Notes: a model not told the origin generated them from the sequence alone. Positions 28,894-38,312 are shown, counted from the first letter of the stretch. The stretch: DNA of 64,000 nucleotides from Paucihalobacter ruber (GCF_006494535.1 NZ_VHIQ01000008.1:62001-126000); one strand, 5' to 3'. Translations and numbers: made by a program.

Positions 28894-29678
28894 TCTAATC
28901 CGTCAAAATTTACATGATTCAGGATTAAACCTGATGCCGGTGCTATATAATCAATTTTACAATCAAAATCAGGTTTTAGGGAGTTTTCAATAAAAGTCAA
29001 ATCTACTTCACCTCTACCTAATTTAATTAAGACACCCATCATCAATCGAATTTGATTGCGCATAAATCCTTTGCCTTTTACTTTAAAAATGTAAGATGTT
29101 TTCGGAAAAAAATTTGCTTTATAAACGGTATTTTCTGTAATGGTACTTTCCAGTATGGTACGATTATACTCACCATGATCGGTTGGCTTATAACAATAGG
29201 ATTTTAGATAATGAGTACCTTGAAATAGCTTGGCGCCTTGTTTCATTATTTCAATATCGAGTGGCTCTAAAATTGTAGTTAAAATTGGTGCACAAAACGG
29301 ATGATTCTTTTGTCCTTCAGAAAACACATAATGATATTCTTTAATTTTTGAGTTTTGAATAATATTAAACTTCTCGTCTACTGGCTTAATGGAAAGCACT
29401 CTAATATCTTGAGGTAAATTATGATTAAACCATATCAAAAATTCATCTAAATTATTTATTTCCTCAAATGTAAATAACTCAAAAGCACTTTCGTTAGCCG
29501 AAACCATAGCATCCGTTCTGCTGGACGTTAATGATTTAAAGGCCGCACCATCCATTACATAGCGCAATGTTTTGTCTATCATTAGGTGCACCGTTTTTAA
29601 ATTGGGTTGTTTTTGCCATCCGTGAAAACGATAACCCAAATATTGAAATTTAACTAAATAAAAGTGACTATATTTCAA
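28890..29678 (-). CDS. TruA-like pseudouridine synthase (divergent)
   Basis: A 262-residue protein of the TruA family, normally responsible for pseudouridine at tRNA positions 38-40. The fold start FQYLGYRFHGWQKQPNLKTV and the catalytic Asp in SRTDAMVSANESAFELF are recognisable, but the canonical GRTDAGVHA is altered to SRTDAMVSA. The later KGKGFMRNQIRLMMGVL matches TruA's FLxxMVRxMVG. A canonical TruA probably exists elsewhere, making this a paralogue with a different RNA target (inference). It follows hisIE by 18 nt and may be the tail of the his operon. Confidence 0.75.
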   Translation of the reverse strand: MKYSHFYLVKFQYLGYRFHGWQKQPNLKTVHLMIDKTLRYVMDGAAFKSLTSSRTDAMVSANESAFELFTFEEINNLDEFLIWFNHNLPQDIRVLSIKPVDEKFNIIQNSKIKEYHYVFSEGQKNHPFCAPILTTILEPLDIEIMKQGAKLFQGTHYLKSYCYKPTDHGEYNRTILESTITENTVYKANFFPKTSYIFKVKGKGFMRNQIRLMMGVLIKLGRGEVDLTFIENSLKPDFDCKIDYIAPASGLILNHVNFDGLD

Positions 29679-29696
29679 GATTCAAGTTTCTAAATT

Positions 29697-30299
29697 TTAT
29701 TTTGAATGGCGCTGTTCCAGTATAGATACAACGTCTTGAAGTTGATAACCTTTTGCCTGCAATAAAATTAAGTAATGAAATAGCAAATCGGCACTTTCAT
29801 TTAAAAATAAATCATCGTTGCTGTCTTTAGCTTCAATAACTACTTCCACAGCTTCTTCGCCTACTTTTTGTGCAATTTTATTGATGCCTTTTTCAAATAA
29901 AGACGCCACATAAGAAGTATTCCCTTCAGCTGAATTTTTACGTTGCTCAATAACATTTTCTAATTTAGACAGAAAGCCGTAAGAACTTGTATTGTTTTCA
30001 GCCCAACAAGTGTCGGTGCCTTTGTGACAGGTTGGTCCTTCGGGTTTAACAGAAATTAGCAACGCATCACTATCGCAATCTAATTTATAATCAATTAAAT
30101 GCAAAAAATTGCCACTTTCTTCACCTTTGGTCCAAAGCCGATTTTTGGTACGACTAAAAAAGGTTACTTTTTTGCTGGCTATGGTTTTTTCGAATGCCGT
30201 TTCATTCATGTAACCTAACATCAAGACGTTTTTAGTATTGGCATCTTGGATAATGGCCGGGACAAGTCCATCGTTATTTTTATCAAAATTTACAGTCAT
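29697..30299 (-). CDS. hisIE: Bifunctional phosphoribosyl-AMP cyclohydrolase / phosphoribosyl-ATP pyrophosphatase
   Basis: Steps 2 and 3 of histidine synthesis in one 200-residue cytosolic protein. HisI domain about 1-110: [37 protein letters not shown] and the zinc-binding CHKGTDTCW. HisE domain about 112-198: [29 protein letters not shown] and [14 protein letters not shown]. The fusion is common in bacteria. Its ATG overlaps the hisF stop by 4 nt. Last canonical gene of the his operon. Confidence 0.95.
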   Translation of the reverse strand: MTVNFDKNNDGLVPAIIQDANTKNVLMLGYMNETAFEKTIASKKVTFFSRTKNRLWTKGEESGNFLHLIDYKLDCDSDALLISVKPEGPTCHKGTDTCWAENNTSSYGFLSKLENVIEQRKNSAEGNTSYVASLFEKGINKIAQKVGEEAVEVVIEAKDSNDDLFLNESADLLFHYLILLQAKGYQLQDVVSILEQRHSK

Positions 30300-31051
30300 A
30301 ATCTTACAGCTAAACCTTTATTTTTTAATTGATTCTTTAATTCTAAAATCGGAATTTCACCAAAATGGAATACACTTGCCGCCAGGGCTGCATCTGCTTT
30401 TCCTATTGTAAAAGTATCGGCAAAATGCTGTATGGTTCCTGCGCCACCTGATGCAATAATAGGAATATTTACCAAACTTGACAATTTGGCTAAAGCTTCA
30501 TTAGCAAAACCGTTTTTAGTGCCGTCGTGGTTCATGGATGTGAATAATATTTCGCCTGCACCACGTTCCTCTACTTCTTTTGCCCAATCAAATAATTTAA
30601 TATTTGTTGGAATAGTGCCTCCGGCCAAATGCACAAACCATTCACCTTCAATTTGCTTGGCATCTATAGCTACTACAATACATTGACTACCGAATTTTGC
30701 TGATAATTCATTAATAAGTTCCGGACGCTTCACTGCCGAAGAGTTAATTGATACTTTATCGGCACCACAATGCAATAAATCGTCTACATCTTCAACCGAC
30801 GATATACCGCCACCAACTGTAAATGGAATGTTGACCTGCTCGGCTACTTTTAACACCATATCGTGCATAGTTCGTCGTTTCTCCTGTGTTGCCGAAATAT
30901 CTAAAAACACCAGCTCGTCTGCACCCAATTCTGCATATTGTTTTCCAAGCGCTACAGGATCACCGGCATCGCGTAAATCCACAAAATTAACACCCTTAAC
31001 GGTACGACCGTCTTTGATGTCTAAACAGGGTATGATTCTTTTTGTTAGCAT
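30296..31051 (-). CDS. hisF: Imidazole glycerol phosphate synthase cyclase subunit HisF
   Basis: A 251-residue TIM barrel that converts PRFAR plus ammonia from HisH into IGP and AICAR. Catalytic Asp11 ([13 protein letters not shown]) and the second Asp in [10 protein letters not shown] (about 130) are present, as are the phosphate-binding loops PFTVGGGI and PIIASGGAG. It works as a heterodimer with HisH (32931-33512). The gene is separated from hisA by a four-helix-bundle gene and overlaps hisIE by 4 nt. Confidence 0.96.
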   Translation of the reverse strand: MLTKRIIPCLDIKDGRTVKGVNFVDLRDAGDPVALGKQYAELGADELVFLDISATQEKRRTMHDMVLKVAEQVNIPFTVGGGISSVEDVDDLLHCGADKVSINSSAVKRPELINELSAKFGSQCIVVAIDAKQIEGEWFVHLAGGTIPTNIKLFDWAKEVEERGAGEILFTSMNHDGTKNGFANEALAKLSSLVNIPIIASGGAGTIQHFADTFTIGKADAALAASVFHFGEIPILELKNQLKNKGLAVRL

Positions 31052-31110
31052 GTGCTCATATTAGATTTTTGAAGTACGACATACGAATTATGGTTTTTGT
31101 TTCTTGAATT

Positions 31111-31476
31111 TTATTTATTTTGATTTTTTCTAATTGTATTTATGGATACAACTGTAATCGCTAAAATTTCGTTAGCCTCTTTTATTAATCCCTTTATCTC
31201 ATCAGCATACTCAGGTAAAATTTGCTCAAATATTTCCAACCAATACATACTTTCATCTGCTTCTTCTTCTACAATTTTAAGTTTATTAATAAAATCTGCA
31301 GTAGATTTAGCACGCTGAGAAGATCGATAATTTGCACCAACAGAACTAGAACATTTTAATAATTGATTTACATAAGCATTAAATTCTCTTGATTTGGGAA
31401 CTTTAGAACAAAAATGCCAACAATCAATAGCAAATTGTTTTGTTCTCTGCAACATTTCATTCTTCATCTTGTTCAA
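31111..31476 (-). CDS. Four-helix bundle (23S rRNA-intervening-sequence type) protein
   Basis: A 121-residue helical protein. The segment CSSSVGANYRSSQRAKSTADFINKLKIVEEEADESMYWLEI is the hallmark of the S23-like four-helix bundle family first found inside rRNA intervening sequences. These proteins also occur as stand-alone genes near polysaccharide and biosynthetic loci, without a known function. It lies between hisA and hisF on the same strand, flanked by 52-59 bp of AT-rich repetitive DNA, which suggests a later insertion into the operon. Confidence 0.88.
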   Translation of the reverse strand: MNKMKNEMLQRTKQFAIDCWHFCSKVPKSREFNAYVNQLLKCSSSVGANYRSSQRAKSTADFINKLKIVEEEADESMYWLEIFEQILPEYADEIKGLIKEANEILAITVVSINTIRKNQNK

Positions 31477-31528
31477 AATTTAATTTCATAATTTCCCAAA
31501 TCGTAATTTGTAATTCGTAAATCTAATA

Positions 31529-32263
31529 TCACATAAATCTTTCTAATTCTTTTAAGCTAATTCTATTTTCGTAAATGGCTTTTCCAATGATAGCGCCTTC
31601 GCAGCCAATGGCGTCTAATTCTTCTAAATCTTTAACAGAGGTAATACCACCTGAAGCTATGAGCTTAATGGATTGTGTATTACTACTGTTGGAACAAACT
31701 TGTATAATATTTTGATATAATTCTAATGAAGGACCTTCTAGCATCCCATCTTTTGAAATGTCAGTACAAATAACATACTGGATGTTTTTTTTCTGATAAT
31801 CTTTAATAAACGAAATCACTTCTATATTAGATTGCTCTTTCCAACCGCTAACAGCTATTTTCTGGTCTTTGCAATCGGCACCTAAGATAATTTTTTGAGG
31901 ACCATATTTATTAATCCAATTTTCAAACATCTCCGGACTTTTAACGGCAATGCTACCACCGGTAATTTGTTGTGCACCCGAGTTAAAAGCAACGTGCAGG
32001 TCTTCATTTGATTTGAGTCCGCCACCAAAATCCACCTTTAAATTAGTTTTTGAAGTAATAGTTTCAAGCACCTTATAATTGACAATATGCTGCGCTTTTG
32101 CACCATCTAAATCAACTAAATGTAAATATTGAATACCTGCATCTGCAAAGGCTTTGGCAACCTCTAACGGATTTTCATTGTATATTTTTTTTGTGTCGTA
32201 ATCGCCTTTAGTGAGACGAACACATTTTCCTTCTATGATATCTATGGCTGGGATAATGCGCAT
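31529..32263 (-). CDS. hisA: ProFAR isomerase HisA
   Basis: Fourth step of histidine synthesis: isomerisation of ProFAR to PRFAR. A 244-residue TIM barrel with catalytic Asp8 ([14 protein letters not shown]) and the second Asp in [15 protein letters not shown]; phosphate-binding VDFGGGLKS and LIASGGIT. It lies between the MntP-like gene (41 nt upstream) and the four-helix-bundle gene. Confidence 0.96.
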   Translation of the reverse strand: MRIIPAIDIIEGKCVRLTKGDYDTKKIYNENPLEVAKAFADAGIQYLHLVDLDGAKAQHIVNYKVLETITSKTNLKVDFGGGLKSNEDLHVAFNSGAQQITGGSIAVKSPEMFENWINKYGPQKIILGADCKDQKIAVSGWKEQSNIEVISFIKDYQKKNIQYVICTDISKDGMLEGPSLELYQNIIQVCSNSSNTQSIKLIASGGITSVKDLEELDAIGCEGAIIGKAIYENRISLKELERFM

Positions 32264-32304
32264 GCTTTAAATTTTATTTTGTTTCAAAAAAGTTAATTTC
32301 ATAA

Positions 32305-32859
32305 TTAAAATGAAAAGCCCAAATAATTAATAATTCCTAAAATAATTAATAATACACCTGCAAAAATCTGGACATATTTACCAAAAGTACTTTTAATGTA
32401 TTTGCCAGTCTTAAGACCCACAAAGGTAAATACCATAGAAAAAAAGGCTATAAAAAACGCTAATTTCAATGGGTTTACATCTCCAAGTCCTAAACTAAAA
32501 CCTACTAAAAGGTTGTCTGTACTTAGCCCTAAAGCTATCAATAACAATCCTTTTACTGAGGTTATGTATTCTAGTGATTCAGTTGTTTCCTTCTTAGTTT
32601 TATAGGAAGTAAAAATGGTATAAAAACCAAGACCAATTAAAATTATACTCCCTATTAAATCTGCGTAATTTTCTATAAATGAACTGATATACCGACCAAT
32701 AAATAGCCCAATAAGTGGAATTGTAAATTCTACAATTGTAAAAACAATTACAATTCTGAGATGATAAGCCTTAGTCCCCAAAGCGCCCAAACCAAATGAA
32801 AACGCAAGGTTGTTAGATGCTATAACGATGCCAAGCAATATCATGTCAAGAATATCCAT
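32305..32859 (-). CDS. MntP-like (DUF204) membrane protein within the his operon
   Basis: A 184-residue protein with six predicted helices in two repeats, as in the manganese exporter MntP. MntP motifs normally read xSxDAFAVS and the like; here repeat 1 has ASNNLAFSFGLG (Asn where MntP has its essential Asp) and repeat 2 keeps LSTDNLLVGFSLG. The loss of one acidic residue makes manganese export uncertain. It sits between hisH (71 bp) and hisA (41 bp) on the same strand. Confidence 0.78.
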   Translation of the reverse strand: MDILDMILLGIVIASNNLAFSFGLGALGTKAYHLRIVIVFTIVEFTIPLIGLFIGRYISSFIENYADLIGSIILIGLGFYTIFTSYKTKKETTESLEYITSVKGLLLIALGLSTDNLLVGFSLGLGDVNPLKLAFFIAFFSMVFTFVGLKTGKYIKSTFGKYVQIFAGVLLIILGIINYLGFSF

Positions 32860-32930
32860 TCATTGGTATTTTATTATTTGCTATATTGTTAATAAATTTT
32901 ATTTTTACTATTATTAAAAATCACTTGCTA

Positions 32931-33512
32931 TTATAATTTAATAAAATTCTTTAATAACTGCTCCCCAACTTTACCGCTTTTCTCGGGATGAAATTGAACT
33001 CCAAAAAAATTGCCGTTTTCTAAAGCCGAAGCATATTCTAATTCATAATTTGTTGTCGCTATGGCTTGATTACAATTTTCGGCATAATAGCTGTGAACAA
33101 GATACATATAATCACCTTCATGAATACCTTTAAACAAATCTGATTTTAAATTGTGAATGGTATTCCATCCCATTTGTGGGACTTTTACTGCATTTGAAAA
33201 ACGTTTTACATTAACATCAAAAATACCTATGCCCTGAGTGTTGCCTTCTTCTGTGTGGTTACACATGAGTTGCATTCCCAGACAAATTCCTAAAACCGGC
33301 TGTTTTAATTGCGGAATTAAAACCTCCAAGCCTGTTTGCCTTAATTTGTTCATCGCAGAACTTGCTTCACCTACGCCGGGAAAAATAACTTTATCTGCAT
33401 TGCTAATTTCTTCCGGATCGTTGGTCAAAACAGCATCAAACCCCAATCTTTGAAAAGCAAACTGAATACTTTTAATGTTACCCGCTCCGTAATTAATAAT
33501 GATGATTTTCAA
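32931..33512 (-). CDS. hisH: Imidazole glycerol phosphate synthase glutamine amidotransferase HisH
   Basis: A 193-residue class I glutamine amidotransferase. The nucleophile Cys in LGICLGMQLM (about residue 77) and the His/Glu in VQFHPEKSG complete the triad; the start IIIINYGAGNIKSI is typical. It supplies ammonia to HisF. Separated from hisB by 114 bp of AT-rich DNA containing near-repeats of AAAATCCAA. Confidence 0.96.
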   Translation of the reverse strand: MKIIIINYGAGNIKSIQFAFQRLGFDAVLTNDPEEISNADKVIFPGVGEASSAMNKLRQTGLEVLIPQLKQPVLGICLGMQLMCNHTEEGNTQGIGIFDVNVKRFSNAVKVPQMGWNTIHNLKSDLFKGIHEGDYMYLVHSYYAENCNQAIATTNYELEYASALENGNFFGVQFHPEKSGKVGEQLLKNFIKL

Positions 33513-33626
33513 AATGTTTTTCTTTTAATAAATTCTGTTTTTGGACAATAAAAACTTAAAATCCAAAAATCAAGCACCAAAATCCAACTTAAAAATTATT
33601 AGAATTTGAAATTTGAAATTTGGTTT

Positions 33627-34757
33627 TTATAAAACCCCTTTTGTTGATGGCAATATCATTTTCTCCACATCGCGTTTAACAGCCATTTTAATAGCTTTGG
33701 CAAATGCTTTAAATATGGCTTCTATTTTATGATGTTCGTTGGTACCTTCAGCTTTAATATTGAGATTACATTTAGCGCCATCAGTAAATGATTTAAAGAA
33801 ATGATAAAACATTTCGGTTGGCATTTTACCAATCATTTCACGTTTAAATTTGGCTTCCCAAACCAGCCAGTTTCTGCCTCCAAAATCAATCGCTACCTGG
33901 GCTAGGCAGTCGTCCATAGGCAGGCAGAATCCGTATCGCTCAATACCTAATTTATTGCTTAGAGTTTTGGCAAACACTTCGCCCAAGGCAATGGCAGTAT
34001 CTTCAATGGTGTGGTGTTCATCCACTTCTAAATCGCCATCTACTTTTATGTTTAAATCTATTTGTCCGTGACGTGCTATTTGGTCTAGCATATGGTCAAA
34101 AAAAGCAATACCGGTATCAATGTTACTCTTTCCGGTGCCATCTAAATTAAGGTCGATTTTAATTTTGGTTTCATTGGTATTGCGTTCAATGCTACCCAAA
34201 CGTTGACCGGCTTTCAAAAAGTTGTAAATTTCTTCCCAAGACGATGTTTGCAAAGTAAATACCTCTTTAAAATTATTAATAGCATTCTGACTTGGTTTTT
34301 CCTGACTTTCAACATTTATTAAAATGCCTTTTGCTCCCAAATTTTGTGCTAATTGAATATCGGTAAGTCTATCGCCTATGACGTAGGAATTTTGTAAATC
34401 GTAATTACCATCCATATAATGGGTTAGCAATCCTGTTCGGGGTTTTCTGGTAGGTGCATTTTCATGTTCGAAAGTGCAATCTATTACCACTTCATCAAAT
34501 TCAATATCTTCGTTTTTAAAAGCTTGAATTAAAAAATTTTGAACCGGCCAAAAGGTGTCTTCAGGAAATGAATCCGTTCCTAAACCATCCTGGTTGGTTA
34601 CCATTACCAATTTGAAATTGAGTTCTTTGGCTACTTTTCCCAAAAATTGAAATACTCCTGGAAAAAACTCGAGCTTTTCAAAACTATCTAATTGATAATC
34701 TGTTGGCGGTTCAATAACCAAGGTGCCATCTCTATCTATAAAAAGTATTTGTTTCAT
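33627..34757 (-). CDS. hisB: Bifunctional histidinol-phosphatase / imidazoleglycerol-phosphate dehydratase
   Basis: Steps 6 and 8 of the pathway. The chain has 376 residues from the ATG at 34757, which gives the canonical start [13 protein letters not shown]; the open frame extends 7 codons further to 34778. HAD phosphatase domain about 1-165: nucleophile [23 protein letters not shown] and a zinc-type Cys/His loop. IGPD domain about 185-376: [27 protein letters not shown] and [15 protein letters not shown], the manganese-binding His clusters. It lies between hisC and hisH. Confidence 0.95.
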   Translation of the reverse strand: MKQILFIDRDGTLVIEPPTDYQLDSFEKLEFFPGVFQFLGKVAKELNFKLVMVTNQDGLGTDSFPEDTFWPVQNFLIQAFKNEDIEFDEVVIDCTFEHENAPTRKPRTGLLTHYMDGNYDLQNSYVIGDRLTDIQLAQNLGAKGILINVESQEKPSQNAINNFKEVFTLQTSSWEEIYNFLKAGQRLGSIERNTNETKIKIDLNLDGTGKSNIDTGIAFFDHMLDQIARHGQIDLNIKVDGDLEVDEHHTIEDTAIALGEVFAKTLSNKLGIERYGFCLPMDDCLAQVAIDFGGRNWLVWEAKFKREMIGKMPTEMFYHFFKSFTDGAKCNLNIKAEGTNEHHKIEAIFKAFAKAIKMAVKRDVEKMILPSTKGVL

Positions 34758-34831
34758 ATTAATTTCCTGTGTACACAAGAATCTCTTGTTTATTTATACA
34801 ATTTTAATTTCTACGCTTGCAATCTCAATAA

Positions 34832-35884
34832 TTATTTCAAAATATTTAAGATTTCAATCAATTTATCATTCTCTTCCTTAGTTCCAATAGTTAAACGCAA
34901 GCAATTGTGACATAGCGGCTGAGTTGTTCTATTACGCACTACAATTCCGAAATTTATTAACTGCCCATAGCGCTTATTAGCGTCGTCTACTTTTACTAAA
35001 ATAAAATTAGCATCAGAATCATAAATAGTGTTTACAAAGTTAACTTTTTGTAATTCGGATTGAAGTCTTTCGCGTTCATTTAAAATTTCTGCAACTTCTT
35101 GTTCAACCTTATCCATTCGATTTAAACGAGCAATGGCTTGTGATTGCGTGAGCTGATTGATATTATAAGGTGGTTTAATCTTGTTTAAAACGGCAATAAT
35201 GGCTTCGGAAGCATAACAAATTCCCAACCTAATTCCGGCTAAACCATAAGCTTTTGAAAGTGTTTGCGTGATGATTAAATTTGGAAACTCTTGCAACCTA
35301 CTCAACCAACTTTCTTCGTTTGAAAAATCGATGTAAGCCTCGTCAATAACCACAATTCCGGGGAAGTTCATGATGAGTTGTTCCATTAATCCGGCCTCAA
35401 AACTATTAGCGGTTGGGTTGTTAGGCGAACATAAAAACAGAAGTTTTGTTTGGCTATTTACAGCATTAAATATGGCTTTTACATTTGGTTGAAAGTTGGC
35501 TTCTAATTCAACTTCAACGTTTTTCACTGCATTTAAATTTGCTAAAACACCGTACATACCATAGGTTGGCGGCAAGGTGATGATTTCATCCTGATTAGGC
35601 TCACAAAAGGCTCTAAAAATCAAATCTAATACTTCGTCGCTGCCATTTCCTAATAAAATTTGACTAACAGGAATGTTCTTTATTTCTGAAAGTCGTTGTT
35701 TTAATTCACGCTGTTGCGGATCGGGATAACGGTTAAGTCCGTTTTCGAATGGATTCTCATTAGCGTCAATAAAAACCATATCGCCAGTGGTTTCTTTAAA
35801 TTCGTCTCTAGCCGAAGAATATGGTTTCATCGATTTGATGTTATCTCTTAATAAAGACGCTATATTAAACTCTTTTACTTTCAT
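34832..35884 (-). CDS. hisC: Histidinol-phosphate aminotransferase
   Basis: A 350-residue class I/II PLP enzyme that makes histidinol phosphate from imidazole acetol phosphate and glutamate. Visible are the PLP lysine in TQTLSKAYGLAGIRLG, CSPNNPTANSF, VVIDEAYIDF and the C-terminal Arg in CLRLTIGT. Between its start and the upstream hisD stop lies a 35-bp gap holding a short palindromic repeat. It is 74 nt ahead of hisB. Confidence 0.95.
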   Translation of the reverse strand: MKVKEFNIASLLRDNIKSMKPYSSARDEFKETTGDMVFIDANENPFENGLNRYPDPQQRELKQRLSEIKNIPVSQILLGNGSDEVLDLIFRAFCEPNQDEIITLPPTYGMYGVLANLNAVKNVEVELEANFQPNVKAIFNAVNSQTKLLFLCSPNNPTANSFEAGLMEQLIMNFPGIVVIDEAYIDFSNEESWLSRLQEFPNLIITQTLSKAYGLAGIRLGICYASEAIIAVLNKIKPPYNINQLTQSQAIARLNRMDKVEQEVAEILNERERLQSELQKVNFVNTIYDSDANFILVKVDDANKRYGQLINFGIVVRNRTTQPLCHNCLRLTIGTKEENDKLIEILNILK

Positions 35885-35892
35885 TTTACAGA

Positions 35893-35915
35893 TTTCTCGA
35901 CTGCGCTCGAAATGA
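35893..35915. repeat. Short REP-like palindromic repeat between hisC and hisD
   Basis: TTTCTCGACTGCGCTCGAAA-type sequence, GC-rich against an AT-rich background. TTTC(T)CGA and TCGAAA arms form an imperfect inverted repeat. The same kind of sequence occurs widely between genes in flavobacteria (recalled, not searched). It fills most of the hisD-hisC gap. Confidence 0.5.
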
Positions 35916-35918
35916 CAT

Positions 35919-37205
35919 TTAATTGGTTAAATCCTTTAATCGCAAAGTTACAGCGTTTTTGTGTGCTTGTAATCCTTCGGCTGATGCCATAGCTTCTATG
36001 GCCGGACCAATGCTTTTAATGCCGCTTTCACTAATTTTTTGAAAGGTGACACTTTTATTAAAGCTATCTAAGTTAACACCCGAGTAAGCTTTGCTAAAAC
36101 CGTTGGTTGGCAGTGTATGATTGGTGCCAGAGGCGTAATCACCGGCACTTTCCGGTGTGAAATTACCAATAAATACTGAGCCTGCATTGATAATACCATT
36201 AACATAAAAATCTTCATTTTTACAGCAAATGATAAAATGTTCGGGAGCATATTCGTTGATAAGCTTTAAAGCCGTTTCATCATTTTCAACATATATTATG
36301 CGCGAATTATTAATGGCTTTTTCAGCAATAACTTTTCTAGGTAACACACTTATTTGACTTTTGATTTCAACTTCTACTTCTTTAAGTAAATCTTTTGAAG
36401 TCGTTACTAAAATCACCTGACTATCAACACCGTGTTCTGCCTGACTTAACAAATCTGAAGCTACATAAGCGGCATTAGCACTATCGTCTGCAACCACCAG
36501 CAACTCGCTTGGTCCGGCAGGCATATCGATGGCTACACCGTATTTTGTAGCCAATTGCTTAGCAACCGTTACAAACTGATTTCCGGGTCCAAAAATTTTA
36601 TAAACCTGAGGAATACTTTCAGTGCCAAAAGTTAATCCGGCAATGGCTTGTATACCTCCTACTTTTAAAATGTTTGTTACACCGCACAACTGGGCAGCGT
36701 ATAAAATTTCATCAGCTAGTTGGCCTTGTTTATTAGGTGGCGAGCACAACACAATATCTTTGCAGCCGGCAATTTTAGCAGGAATTGCTAACATCAATAC
36801 CGAAGAAAATAACGGCGCCGTGCCACCCGGAATATATAAACCAACTTTTTGAATGGGGCGTTTTTCTTGCCAGCATTTGACACCCGTTATAGTTTCAACC
36901 TCTACACGATCTGTTATTTGAGCTTTATGAAATACCTCAATATTGTTTTTAGCCAGTTGAATGGCCTGTTTTAGAGATTCAGGTACGCGATTGGCGGCCG
37001 CATCTATTTCGGACGAATCTACCAAAATCGACTCTAACAAAACACCGTCAAACATAGAGGTATATTTACTTATGGCTCTATCGCCGTGCCTTTTAACATC
37101 ATCGAAAATTTGGTTAACCGTATCTTCAATATTTTCGACTGTTTGAGTTGGCCTTTTTAAAATTTCGAGCCAGGTTTCAGGGTTTGGATTGATATATTGT
37201 TGCAT
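35919..37205 (-). CDS. hisD: Histidinol dehydrogenase
   Basis: Last two oxidations, histidinol to histidine with 2 NAD+. A 428-residue zinc enzyme with the ordered motifs YIPGGTAPLFSSVLML, VGGIQAIAGL, GPGNQFVTVAKQ, MPAGPSELLVVAD, the signature LLSQAEHGVDSQVILVT and the zinc/catalytic residues near NEYAPEHFII. Second gene of the operon, 30 nt after hisG. Confidence 0.96.
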   Translation of the reverse strand: MQQYINPNPETWLEILKRPTQTVENIEDTVNQIFDDVKRHGDRAISKYTSMFDGVLLESILVDSSEIDAAANRVPESLKQAIQLAKNNIEVFHKAQITDRVEVETITGVKCWQEKRPIQKVGLYIPGGTAPLFSSVLMLAIPAKIAGCKDIVLCSPPNKQGQLADEILYAAQLCGVTNILKVGGIQAIAGLTFGTESIPQVYKIFGPGNQFVTVAKQLATKYGVAIDMPAGPSELLVVADDSANAAYVASDLLSQAEHGVDSQVILVTTSKDLLKEVEVEIKSQISVLPRKVIAEKAINNSRIIYVENDETALKLINEYAPEHFIICCKNEDFYVNGIINAGSVFIGNFTPESAGDYASGTNHTLPTNGFSKAYSGVNLDSFNKSVTFQKISESGIKSIGPAIEAMASAEGLQAHKNAVTLRLKDLTN

Positions 37206-37235
37206 GATTAGTTCTAATTTTTTTTATAAAGAGTA

Positions 37236-38093
37236 TTAAAAGACCATATTTTCTATTGGGCAAACTAAAATACTTTCGGCACCATTGGCTTTTAGTTCAT
37301 CGATAATTTCCCAAAAATCGTTCTTATTAATTACTGAATGTAATGAGCTCCATCCCTCTTCGGCTAAAGGTAACACTGTAGGACTTTTCATTCCGGGCAA
37401 TATTTTAATAATATCATCGAGTTTCTCATTTGGAGCATTCAATAAGATATATCTCGATTGTCGTGCACGTAAAACCGACTTTAATCTGAAATGTAAAGTG
37501 TCTAAAACCAATTGTGCGTTGGCTGTAATTTTTGGTGATACCGCTAAAACAGCTTGCGATTTAAGAATTACTTCAACCTCTTTTAAATTGTTTTTAAACA
37601 ACGTACTACCGCTTGAAACGATATCTACAATAGCATCAGCCAATCCAATATTTGGAGCGATTTCAACCGATCCGTTGATGATGTGAAGCTGTGCCGTAAT
37701 ATCGTTTTTATCCAGAAAATCTTGCACTGTATTAGGGTACGAAGTAGCAATTTTCTTGTTGTTTAAGTCTTTTATTGATTGGTATTGAAACCCTTTAGGT
37801 ACTGCCAGACTTACACGACAACTTGAAAAACCAAGGTTTTCGATAGATTTGATGTCGGCCCCTTTTTCAAATAATAAGTTTTCGCCAATGATAGCCGCAT
37901 CAACGACGCCATCTTTTAAATACTGAGGAATATCGCCATTTCTAAGATAAAACACTTCCAAAGGAAAATTTCTCGCCGAAGCTTTTAATTGGTCTCTTCC
38001 ATTATCGATGGATATGCCAATGTCTTTTAAAATACTCATGGAATCATCGTGTAATCTCCCTGATTTTTGTACTGCAATTTTTAGCTTTGTCAT
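37236..38093 (-). CDS. hisG: ATP phosphoribosyltransferase (long form)
   Basis: First committed step: PRPP plus ATP gives PR-ATP. At 285 residues it is the long form, with a C-terminal ACT-like regulatory domain (from about 215; LPGMKSPTVLPLAEEGW) that binds histidine for feedback inhibition, so no hisZ is needed. N-terminal periplasmic-binding-like lobes include KIAVQKSGRLHDDSM and VDIVSSGSTL, which contacts PRPP. First structural gene of the his operon, preceded by a 300-bp leader with a His-rich peptide and terminator. Confidence 0.95.
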   Translation of the reverse strand: MTKLKIAVQKSGRLHDDSMSILKDIGISIDNGRDQLKASARNFPLEVFYLRNGDIPQYLKDGVVDAAIIGENLLFEKGADIKSIENLGFSSCRVSLAVPKGFQYQSIKDLNNKKIATSYPNTVQDFLDKNDITAQLHIINGSVEIAPNIGLADAIVDIVSSGSTLFKNNLKEVEVILKSQAVLAVSPKITANAQLVLDTLHFRLKSVLRARQSRYILLNAPNEKLDDIIKILPGMKSPTVLPLAEEGWSSLHSVINKNDFWEIIDELKANGAESILVCPIENMVF

Positions 38094-38208
38094 TTTTTAA
38101 TCACCGATAAAACGGTTTGTTTTAAGTTAAACTTCAAATTTTCATTTGAGCTTTTTTTACCTTTCGGGGTTTCTGCTTTCCTCATCGCTGTAAGGTTTGA
38201 GCAGGAAT

Positions 38209-38244
38209 GAAAAAACCCCGATTGATTAGCTCAAACGGGGTTTT
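38209..38244 (-). terminator. Rho-independent attenuator terminator in the his leader
   Basis: On the minus strand AAAACCCCG and CGGGGTTTT form a 9-bp stem around a 15-nt loop, followed by more T. It lies between the leader peptide stop and hisG (about 115 nt before the hisG ATG), the position of an attenuator. A second CCCCG copy lies downstream at 38165-38169 and could pair with the same CGGGG once read through. Confidence 0.85.
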
Positions 38245-38264
38245 ATTATGTTATTTGTTATCAA

Positions 38265-38312
38265 TACATCATTACCTCGCCTGATTGCCAGTATGTGAAT
38301 GGTGATGATGTA
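38265..38312 (-). promoter_or_regulatory. His-codon-sequestering hairpin (attenuator arms 1:2)
   Basis: The minus-strand RNA segment covering the His codons (38312-38301, UACAUCAUCACC) is complementary to the segment over and past the leader stop codon (38276-38265, GGUAAUGAUGUA): 11 of 12 positions pair, with one C-A mismatch, around a 24-nt loop. A ribosome stalled at the His codons would block this hairpin. Confidence 0.7.
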
